Shown here: in pieces, positions 15,329-21,998 of the stretch
Layout of the letters: every line of letters begins with the position of its first letter
Numbering within the stretch: position 1 is the first letter of the stretch
NCBI GenBank assembly: GCA_038217425.1
Contig: JBBQPM010000055.1
Coordinates: 1-37,096 of the forward strand
Length of the DNA: 37,096 bases
DNA from: JAIEPT01 sp038217425
Lineage (GTDB): Bacteria > Planctomycetota > Planctomycetia > Gemmatales > Gemmataceae
Direction of reading: 5' to 3'
Translations under genes and position numbers: made by a program
The notes under the pieces: generated by a model
Told to the model about the DNA's origin: nothing
What the model saw: only the letters and a program-made list of their open reading frames with translations
Databases searched by the model: none

Positions 15329-16327
15329 ATGAGTCGACATCGCCTCACCGTGGTACTTTCGCAAGCACAGGGCAAGAACCCCGCCAAGCGGGCGCTCGAG
15401 GAATCGATCGTCGCTGCCCTGATCATGGAATCGGGGCTCGACGTCTCCGTCATTCCGCACCTGTACGACCTTGGAGCCGACCACACGGGCCGGTTGTTCC
15501 TGGGCTCCGTCTCGGGCGACATGGTCATATTGTCGTGGCTTTTTCCCCGGGCCGCGTTCTGGGTGCTGGACCGCGACGGCATCAAGGGACACTGGGGCGA
15601 GACGCAGCTCAAACCGCCGGTCGACGACGATGAGGACGAAGGCGAACCGCCGCCGGCGAAGGGGATCGGCTCGCTCGAGGTTCCCGATCGCCACATTTAC
15701 GGCCTGGATCTACGCGACTTCAATGCCCACGATCCGTACATTCAAGAGATTCGCCGGATCGCCGAGGAATCAAAAGCCCGTCACGAGGCCAAGAGCGTGA
15801 AGCCGGCGCCGGTCGTCGAGCTGGGCGTCGGCTTGCTCAAATCGAAGTTCACGCCGGACGACTTGCTGAAGACGCCGGGCCGACGCTGGTATCCGGTCAT
15901 CGATTACAGCCGCTGCACGAATTGCATGGAATGCCTCGATTTCTGTCTGTTCGGCGTCTACGGCGTCGACGACCTCGAACGGCTGAACGTCGAAAATCAA
16001 GACAACTGCAAGAAGGGCTGTCCCGCGTGTAGCCGGGTCTGTCCGGAGCAGGCAATCATGTTCCCCGACTACAAGACGCCCGCGATCGCCGGGGCGCCGG
16101 TGGGCGCGATCGGCAATCTCAAGATCGATCTGACGAAGCTCTTCGGCGGCGAAACCAAAGATGCGCTCTCGCAAGCCGTGGCCGAGCGCGATCGGGAACT
16201 GGTCGCCGACGGCCGGGATGCAGTGGGCGCGACGGTCGGCTTGCCCAAACGGCAAACCGGCAAGTCGGAGCAGCCGAAGGACGATCTCGACAACCTGATG
16301 GACGCGCTGGACAATCTGGATCTGTAA
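15329..16327 (+). CDS. 8Fe-8S ferredoxin-domain protein, novel N-terminus
   Basis: A 332-residue protein. Residues 196-238 carry two 4Fe-4S motifs: CTNCMECLDFC (Cys196, 199, 202, 206) and CKKGCPACSRVCP (Cys227, 231, 234, 238; CX3C spacing at the start). It should pass electrons at low potential. The first 90 residues (with SQAQGKNPAKRALEES, PHLYDLGADHTG and LSWLFPRAAFWVLDRDG) form a compact domain I do not recognise. An acidic Pro-rich linker (98-112) follows, and the tail from 270 is charged and helical. I chose ATG 15329, 1 nt after the GcvH-like stop; the longer frame would run through that gene. The next gene follows after 21 bp. It is the likely electron donor for the radical SAM proteins beside it (inference). 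Confidence 0.85.
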   Translation: MSRHRLTVVLSQAQGKNPAKRALEESIVAALIMESGLDVSVIPHLYDLGADHTGRLFLGSVSGDMVILSWLFPRAAFWVLDRDGIKGHWGETQLKPPVDDDEDEGEPPPAKGIGSLEVPDRHIYGLDLRDFNAHDPYIQEIRRIAEESKARHEAKSVKPAPVVELGVGLLKSKFTPDDLLKTPGRRWYPVIDYSRCTNCMECLDFCLFGVYGVDDLERLNVENQDNCKKGCPACSRVCPEQAIMFPDYKTPAIAGAPVGAIGNLKIDLTKLFGGETKDALSQAVAERDRELVADGRDAVGATVGLPKRQTGKSEQPKDDLDNLMDALDNLDL

Positions 16328-16348
16328 AACGGACGGGGCGGAATCGAT

Positions 16349-17602
16349 ATGTACTTTCGCATGATGAAGCGCATCCTCCTGGAGACCGACAAGCGCCTGC
16401 TCTGGAAGCTCGCCTGGAATATGGGCGTCAAGGGGATGCTCTCGGTCGAGAAGTTCAAACGCCGGCTGAAGAAGGGCCAACACTTCCCGCCGTTCCTCTA
16501 CGTCTCCGTGATCAACAGCTGCAACCTGCGCTGCCAGGGCTGCTGGGTCGACGTCTCCGCCAAGATGGAAGCGATGCAGCCCGAAGTCTTTCACAAGATG
16601 GTGAAGGAAGCCGGGGACATGGGCAACGTCTTCTTCGGCATCGTCGGCGGCGAGCCGTTCATGCATCCGCACCTGTTCGAGCTGCTCGAGCCGCATAAGG
16701 GATGTTACTTCCAGATCTTCACCAACGGACATTTCATTACGGAAGACCGCGCGAAGACGATGCGCCGGCTCGGCAACATCACGCCGCTGATCAGCGTCGA
16801 GGGATCGGAGATCATCAGCGACCAGCGCCGCGGCCGGGACGGCGTGCTGTCCAAGACGATGCAGGGGATCAACAACTGCCTGAAGGAAAAGCTATTCACC
16901 GGCGTCTGCACCAGCGTTGCCCAGACGAACTACGACGACCTCGTGAACGAAAAGTGGATCGATCGGCTCATCGACATGGGCGTGATGTACACGTGGTTCC
17001 ACGTCTACCGCCCCATGGGCCCCGACGCCGCCCCGGGCCTTTGCCTGACGCCCGCACAACAACTGGAGCTACGTAAGTTCGTGGTCGAAATGCGTTCGAA
17101 GAAGCCGATCGCCATTGTCGACGCCTACTTCGACGGCCAGGGCCAGGCCCTCTGTCCCGCGGCCACCGGCATCACGCACCACATCAATCCCTGGGGCGAC
17201 ATCGAGCCGTGCCCGATCATTCAATTCTCGAAGGAATCGATCAAGCACGACCGCGATGACCGCCATCTGCGGGAAAAGATCCAGGATTCCGCCTACCTGC
17301 GCGACTTCCGCGACCTGGCCCGCAGCACCACCCGCGGCTGCATCGTGCTCGAACGCCCCGACTTGCTCAAGAACCTCGTCGAGAAGCACGACGCCCGCGA
17401 CGCCACCGTTCGGCAAACCGCCCATGCGGAACTCGAGGCGATGGAAGTGCGCACGTCGCAGTTCAATCCGCTCGAAAAGATCCCGGAGCGGAACTGGGCG
17501 TACCGTTTGGCGAAGCGATTCTGGTTCAACGACTTCGGAGCGTACAACGGCATGGACCACAGCCAGGCGTCGGCGCCCGCGGTGCTGTCGCGATCGCGGT
17601 GA
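16349..17602 (+). CDS. Radical SAM protein with SPASM-like C-terminus
   Basis: A 417-residue protein with cluster motif CNLRCQGC (Cys58, Cys62, Cys65) and GGEP (100-103), standard radical SAM core features. The C-terminal half has further cysteines in ALCPAATG, NPWGDIEPCPII and TTRGCIVL, which resemble an incomplete SPASM/Twitch domain that would bind an auxiliary Fe-S cluster. SPASM proteins often modify peptides or cofactors. GGGGCGGAA lies upstream of ATG 16349, and only 21 bp separate it from the ferredoxin-type gene, so it is in the same operon. Its substrate cannot be read from sequence. A large hairpin begins immediately after the stop. Confidence 0.88.
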   Translation: MYFRMMKRILLETDKRLLWKLAWNMGVKGMLSVEKFKRRLKKGQHFPPFLYVSVINSCNLRCQGCWVDVSAKMEAMQPEVFHKMVKEAGDMGNVFFGIVGGEPFMHPHLFELLEPHKGCYFQIFTNGHFITEDRAKTMRRLGNITPLISVEGSEIISDQRRGRDGVLSKTMQGINNCLKEKLFTGVCTSVAQTNYDDLVNEKWIDRLIDMGVMYTWFHVYRPMGPDAAPGLCLTPAQQLELRKFVVEMRSKKPIAIVDAYFDGQGQALCPAATGITHHINPWGDIEPCPIIQFSKESIKHDRDDRHLREKIQDSAYLRDFRDLARSTTRGCIVLERPDLLKNLVEKHDARDATVRQTAHAELEAMEVRTSQFNPLEKIPERNWAYRLAKRFWFNDFGAYNGMDHSQASAPAVLSRSR

Positions 17603-17603
17603 A

Positions 17604-17689
17604 GGCGAGCCAGGTCGCGTGAGCGCCTGGAGTTTTCCTGGTCGCCACAAGTTTCGCGCACTCCAGGCGCTTACGCGGCCTGGCTCGCC
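17604..17689. repeat. Long 30-bp stem-loop after the radical SAM operon
   Basis: Arms 17604-17633 and 17660-17689 are complementary over 30 bases around a 26-base loop. The two deviations are T opposite G and G opposite T, which stay paired as wobbles in RNA. The arms contain GGCGAGCCAGG and GCGCCTGGAGT. It starts 2 bp after the stop of the last radical SAM gene. It probably acts as a transcript end or mRNA stabiliser and looks like a dispersed planctomycete repeat. Confidence 0.8.
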
Positions 17690-17767
17690 AGTTTATTTTG
17701 GCCGGTCTGAATTGCCTCCGGCAATCCCCGAGTGATTCGCACCACGAACCGCTCGCCGGAGATTGCC

Positions 17768-18811
17768 ATGAGCCGCCCTTTCGCCGCCTTGATCGTCCTC
17801 TGCCTGACGTCCTCCTTCGCCGCCGCCCAGGGCCCCGTGCTGAATATGGTCGCGGTCGGCATCAACCAGTATCGCACTCCTGGCATGAATCTCCGCTATG
17901 CGGTCAGCGACGCCCGAGACGTGGCCGCCTCGCTCAACAACAATCGCATGTTCGTCCGCAAGGACATTAACATCCTCGTGGACAGCCAGGCGACCGTCGC
18001 CAACCTCATGGCCGGCCTCGATCTCCTGGCTCGCCGAGCTAGCGCCAACACTTACAGCGTGCTGTATCTCTCCGGTCACGGCACGCGGGACGCTAAAGGG
18101 CATTTCCTCTATCCGAGCTACGATTACAATCCGCAACGAGCCGCCGCCACCTCCATCTCCGGAGACGTGCTGCAGTACCGCCTACGCCGCATGCCGGGCA
18201 AGGTGATCCTGATCATCGACGCATGCCATTCGGGCAGCGCCGGGCTAAAGACCGACTGGGTGCCCCCCGCGAACTCGAATCAGACGATCATCATCAGCTC
18301 GAGCCTGTCCCGCGAGACCAGCCTGGAAATGAGCCACCTGAAGAACGGCGCCTTCACGCAGGCCTTCGTGGAAGCCATGAACGGCGCCGGCGACCAGAAC
18401 AAGAACCGCATCGTCAGCCTGCAGGAGGTTCACAACTACGTCTACACGCGGGTGGTGCAGCTCACCGGCGGGAAGCAGCACGTCAAGACGTTCGTGCCGA
18501 CCGTCGCCCATGGAGCCATCACGATGGCAACGCTGTCGACGACGCCCGCTGCCGGCGCGGTCGTGTGGACGGGCCGGGAAACGCTCGCGGGTTTCGGCGC
18601 CCTGTCGTTCTCTTTGTACACCGGCGGGCGCGTAGTGATGAACGACGCCAAGGGTCAATTCACGGGAACCTGGACCACGAACGGCAGCACGGTGACCTTG
18701 AGATTCGCGAATGGCAAAATTGTCTACACGGGCCATATGACCGGCACGACTTTCGCCGGCATGGCCCAGAACGTGAGCCAGCGCTGGACCTTCTCGCTGA
18801 CGCGCCGCTAA
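17768..18811 (+). CDS. Secreted caspase-fold (C14/metacaspase-like) protein
   Basis: A 347-residue protein with a Sec signal peptide (MSRPFAALIVLCLTSSFAAA), so it acts outside the cytoplasm. The p20-like domain holds the catalytic dyad in LYLSGHG (His104) and DACHSGS (Cys153), spaced as in C14 peptidases. Metacaspases cleave after Arg/Lys, but the specificity here is not readable. A C-terminal beta-rich domain (about 270-347, with GTWTTNGSTVTLRFANGK) resembles small modules I associate with planctomycete exported proteins. ATG 17768 has CGGAGA upstream; a longer frame adds 12 residues before the signal. It is separated from the radical SAM operon by the large hairpin and is probably a single-gene unit. 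Confidence 0.88.
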   Translation: MSRPFAALIVLCLTSSFAAAQGPVLNMVAVGINQYRTPGMNLRYAVSDARDVAASLNNNRMFVRKDINILVDSQATVANLMAGLDLLARRASANTYSVLYLSGHGTRDAKGHFLYPSYDYNPQRAAATSISGDVLQYRLRRMPGKVILIIDACHSGSAGLKTDWVPPANSNQTIIISSSLSRETSLEMSHLKNGAFTQAFVEAMNGAGDQNKNRIVSLQEVHNYVYTRVVQLTGGKQHVKTFVPTVAHGAITMATLSTTPAAGAVVWTGRETLAGFGALSFSLYTGGRVVMNDAKGQFTGTWTTNGSTVTLRFANGKIVYTGHMTGTTFAGMAQNVSQRWTFSLTRR

Positions 18812-18897
18812 GCCGGTCGCTTGTTCTTCCCTACGGTTCCGCGGTCTGCTATGTTATCCAGTGACCGCCATGATCCTCGAAATTCAGGAACAAGCCA

Positions 18898-19394
18898 GTG
18901 GCCAGGCCGTCTGAGCAACTCGTGGGAAAACGCGGCGAGAATCTCTTTCGGGTGGCGATCGGAAAGTGGTGCGGAGGCGAACCCTGGTTCGATGAACTTT
19001 TCTTGGGAGCAACCGCGGAGGGCCTGGATTTCAACGTCTTTCCGCTGGAATCGACGGTGTTCATGGCAAGTTGTTACGTGCAAGTGAAGGCCACCCTGCG
19101 AAAAAATAGATACGCAGGCTCCGGGAGGAACCGCAAGCTCCGCGTTCGCTTGAAGCAGAATGACGCGAAGAAGTTGGGTACAATGGGAGTACCGGACAGT
19201 ACGTCGTCGGGATCGACGTACTGTCCGGAGCCGCTTACATTCGGGCCGTTCTTGCCGGCTCGAAAAGAGGGTTTACCTCGATTTCGACGCGTCGGCGCCT
19301 GGATTGCAAAGCGATCAGAAACTTGTGGCGCGAAGTCGAGGAGTTTTGGATTCGACGCCCGGCGCGATTTACCGAGTCGGCCTTTCAGGAATGA
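18898..19394 (+). pseudogene. DUF4365-like gene broken by a -1 frameshift
   Basis: Frame one from GTG 18898 (AGGAA upstream) gives about 99 residues with GKRGENLFRVAIGKWC, an Asp in GLDFNVFP and the QVKA motif. This resembles the PD-(D/E)xK-like fold of DUF4365. Near 19194 the coding character moves to the -1 frame, which reads QYVVGIDVLSGAAYIRAV through REVEEFW and stops at 19394. Together they form one plausible protein of about 165 residues. In the 0 frame the ribosome instead runs into the next gene, giving an artificial 343-residue fusion (18898-19929). A single lost G in CCGGGACAG would explain it. It may be a real mutation or an assembly error. The gene sits four bases before the partner gene. 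Confidence 0.7.
19192..19228. repeat. Perfect 15-bp inverted repeat at the frameshift
   Basis: CCGGACAGTACGTCG (19192-19206) is followed by a 7-base spacer and its exact complement (19214-19228), inside coding sequence. The frame changes within its left arm. Restoring one G to repair the reading frame would make the repeat imperfect. This is the expected signature of quasi-palindrome template switching, though a hairpin-induced sequencing error is also possible. Confidence 0.85.
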
Positions 19395-19398
19395 ACGT

Positions 19399-19929
19399 AT
19401 GAGGAATGCAACCAAGACGGACCTGATCGAGCGTCGATCCCACGCTCTCGCAGAAGTAATGCTGACGCGCCGGCTCGACATCGAGGTTCGCGACCTTGCG
19501 TTAGAATCCCTCGATTTCCTTGGCGTCATTCATTCCGAACTCGACGAACCGATGCAGCGACAGTTTTTGCACTTCGGAATCATCGTTCGCGGCACCGATC
19601 GATTGTTGGAAAATGAAGTGGAAGCCACGGAATTTGCCCGAGGTCTGCAAAAACAGACGAATCGTTTGAAGAATGAATCGACGTGGTTCATGCCGGTCAT
19701 TCTGTTGCTTTTCTCGATGCAGAACGACGAAGGATATTTCGCCTGGATGGTCGAGCCCGACAAAGAATCCATGAAGCTACTGCAGCGACGGCAGCCTGAA
19801 TGCGTTGCGTTCGACAAAAAACAGCTAGATCGCATGGTGAGCAGAATCGAGAAATACTACGCACGTCTGGAGTCCAGCGGAAGCAGCGACGATTCAAGGC
19901 GATTAGGCGAACAAAAGGCGAAACCATGA
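19399..19929 (+). CDS. Uncharacterised 176-residue protein next to DUF4365-like gene
   Basis: ATG 19399 follows the true stop of the DUF4365-like gene by four bases. The 176-residue product is helical at the start (TKTDLIERRSHALAEVMLTR) and has a central segment, FMPVILLLFSMQNDEGYFAW, that resembles the strand pair of DUF4365-type domains. No signal or membrane segment is seen. Its stop overlaps the DUF1501 start (ATGA). Because the upstream gene has shifted frame, this gene also reads as the tail of a longer frame from 18898, but the change in sequence character argues that the start at 19399 is real. Function is unknown; a two-gene module with the DUF4365-like gene is likely. Confidence 0.65.
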   Translation: MRNATKTDLIERRSHALAEVMLTRRLDIEVRDLALESLDFLGVIHSELDEPMQRQFLHFGIIVRGTDRLLENEVEATEFARGLQKQTNRLKNESTWFMPVILLLFSMQNDEGYFAWMVEPDKESMKLLQRRQPECVAFDKKQLDRMVSRIEKYYARLESSGSSDDSRRLGEQKAKP

Positions 19930-21308
19930 ATCGACGCGCATTTCTCTCCGGCGGCCTGGGCCTTGGCGGCATCGCTCTTTCGGACCTTCTGGCCGGCGAA
20001 GGCGGGGTCCTCGCTCGGCCGCATCATGCGCCCAGGGCCAAACGCGTCATCTTTCTCTTTCAGAGCGGCGGGCCGTCGCAGCTCGAGACTTTCGACTACA
20101 AACCCTTGCTGAGCCAGATGCAGGGCGAGCCGCTCCCCGATTCGGTACGCCAGGGCCAACGGCTCACCGGCATGTCGGGTAATCAGGCGATCCTGCCGCT
20201 CGCGGGATCGGTGTTTCCCTTCCGCAGGCACGGCCAATCGGGCGCCTGGATCAGCGATCTGCTGCCCCACACTGCGTCGATCGTCGACGATCTCTGCATC
20301 GTCCGTTCGATGAACACCGACGCCATCAACCACGACCCGGCCATCACTTTTTTTCAAACGGGGTCGCAGCTCGCGGGTCGGCCCAGCATCGGCGCCTGGG
20401 TCAGTTACGGGCTCGGCACTGATAACGCCAATCTCCCCGCCTTCGTCGTCCTCATCACCCGCGGCAAAGGCGATCAGCCCCTCTACTCCCGACTCTGGAG
20501 CGCCGGCATGCTCCCCTCGCGCCATCAAGGCGTGCAGTTCCGCCCCGGACGCGATCCCGTCCTCTACCTCGCCAATCCCGACGGAATCGACGCCCCGAGC
20601 CGACGGCTCATGCTCGATCGGCTGCGCGAATTGCAGGAGCTTCAGCCCGGCGAAAGTGCCGAGATCCAGGCCCGCATCGCCCAGTACGAGATGGCGTTCC
20701 GCATGCAGACCAGCGTCCCCGAAGCGACCGATCTTGCGGATGAGCCGGCCCACGTGCTCGACCGTTACGGCCCTGACGTACGCCGGCCCGGGTCGTTCGC
20801 CTACCATTGCGTGCTGGCGCGCCGGCTCGCCGAGCGCGGCGTCAAATTCATCCAGCTCTACCACCAGGGCTGGGACTCCCACGGCGGGCTTCCGGGCGCC
20901 ATGCGGACGCAGTGCCGGGAGACCGATCAACCCGCCGCCGCCCTCGTGAAGGATCTCAAACAGCGCGGACTTCTCGACGAAACGCTGGTCATCTGGGGGG
21001 GCGAGTTCGGCCGTACCAACTATTCCCAGGGCAGGATCTCGCCAACGAGTTACGGACGCGATCATCATCCGCGCTGCTTCTCAATGTGGCTCGCCGGCGG
21101 CGGCGTCAAACCCGGACTCGTTTTCGGCGAAACCTGCCCCTTCGGCTACAACATCACCGAGAATCCGCTCCACGTCCGCGATCTCCAGGCCACGCTGCTG
21201 CACCTGCTCGGCATCGATCACGAACATCTTTCCGTCCGCTCGCAGGGCCTCGAAGTGCGCCTCACCGGCGTCGATCCCGCACAGGTCGCCCACGAGATTC
21301 TCCGCTGA
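19926..21308 (+). CDS. DUF1501 protein with Tat signal (first copy)
   Basis: A 460-residue DUF1501 protein, a family with an alkaline-phosphatase/sulfatase-like fold that is greatly expanded in planctomycetes. The N-terminus NRRAFLSGGLGLGGIALSDL is a twin-arginine export signal. Family phrases seen are FLFQSGGPSQLETFDYKP, DAINHDPA, GWDSHGG, WGGEFGRT and DHHPRCFSMWLAGGG. It is exported folded, probably to the periplasm. DUF1501 proteins usually pair with PSCyt1/DUF1549/DUF1553 proteins; this copy does not, and instead overlaps the small partner gene upstream (ATGA) and the endonuclease V gene downstream. A longer in-frame start at 19800 would run through the upstream gene and lacks the export signal at its start. 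The substrate is unknown. Confidence 0.92.
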   Translation: MNRRAFLSGGLGLGGIALSDLLAGEGGVLARPHHAPRAKRVIFLFQSGGPSQLETFDYKPLLSQMQGEPLPDSVRQGQRLTGMSGNQAILPLAGSVFPFRRHGQSGAWISDLLPHTASIVDDLCIVRSMNTDAINHDPAITFFQTGSQLAGRPSIGAWVSYGLGTDNANLPAFVVLITRGKGDQPLYSRLWSAGMLPSRHQGVQFRPGRDPVLYLANPDGIDAPSRRLMLDRLRELQELQPGESAEIQARIAQYEMAFRMQTSVPEATDLADEPAHVLDRYGPDVRRPGSFAYHCVLARRLAERGVKFIQLYHQGWDSHGGLPGAMRTQCRETDQPAAALVKDLKQRGLLDETLVIWGGEFGRTNYSQGRISPTSYGRDHHPRCFSMWLAGGGVKPGLVFGETCPFGYNITENPLHVRDLQATLLHLLGIDHEHLSVRSQGLEVRLTGVDPAQVAHEILR

Positions 21309-21994
21309 TACGCGAACTCCATCCCTGGAACCTGACGCCGAAGGAGGCGGTCGCGCTACAGCGGCAGCTCGCCCCGAGCGTCGATTGCACCCGGCCGCTG
21401 GGCAAAGTCGAAATCATCGCCGGCGCCGACGTGTCGTACAACCGCTTCTCGCCGAAGTTGTACGCCGCGGTCGTGGTGCTGCGACTCTCCGACGGCGCCG
21501 TGCTGGAGACGCAAGGGATCGTGGGTCGGGCGGCGTTCCCTTACGTCCCGGGATTGCTGTCGTTTCGCGAGATCCCCATCGTGCTCGAGGTTTTCGCGAA
21601 GTTGCAACACCGGCCGGACGTCGTGATGGCGGACGGGCAGGGGATCGCCCATCCGCGCCGACTGGGGCTCGCGGCTCACCTGGGGCTTTGGCTCGATTTG
21701 CCGACCTTCGGGTGCGCCAAATCGCGTTTCATCGGCACCTACGAAGAACCAGGTACGGACGCGGGTTCGACCAGTCCGCTTCGCGATGCCGAAGAAGTGA
21801 TCGGCGCCGTCGTGCGTTCCAAGCGGCGCTGCCAGCCGCTCTTCGTTTCCGCCGGGCACAAGATCGATTTGGCGAGCAGCGTTCGGCTCGTGCTCGAAAC
21901 GTGCCGGGGTTACCGCATTCCCGAACCGACCCGGCAGGCCCATCTCGCGGTCAACGAACTGCGGCGACGCGATTCCGACGAAACGCTACACTGA
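21305..21994 (+). CDS. nfi: Endonuclease V (deoxyinosine 3' endonuclease)
   Basis: Endonuclease V nicks DNA one base 3' of deoxyinosine. Family motifs are clear: IIAGADVSYNR (catalytic Asp), PYVPGLLSFREIP (Glu) and ADGQGIAHPRRLGLAAHLG (Asp), then GCAKSRFIGTY and SAGHKIDL. Expected length is about 220-230 residues. No ATG, GTG or TTG exists in frame near the right place. CTG 21305 overlaps the DUF1501 stop (CTGA) and gives 229 residues, beginning with LIRELHPWNLTPKEA; this start is inferred, and the far-upstream start of the open frame (20807) is a shadow of DUF1501. It acts in the cytoplasm in DNA repair. The ABC exporter gene follows after 4 nt. Confidence 0.88.
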   Translation: MIRELHPWNLTPKEAVALQRQLAPSVDCTRPLGKVEIIAGADVSYNRFSPKLYAAVVVLRLSDGAVLETQGIVGRAAFPYVPGLLSFREIPIVLEVFAKLQHRPDVVMADGQGIAHPRRLGLAAHLGLWLDLPTFGCAKSRFIGTYEEPGTDAGSTSPLRDAEEVIGAVVRSKRRCQPLFVSAGHKIDLASSVRLVLETCRGYRIPEPTRQAHLAVNELRRRDSDETLH

Positions 21995-21998
21995 AAGG

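Noticed and set aside
19150..19230. Programmed -1 ribosomal frameshift
   Set aside because: A stem-loop is present but no X-XXY-YYZ slippery heptamer lies 5-9 bases before it, and the shift point lies inside the stem.
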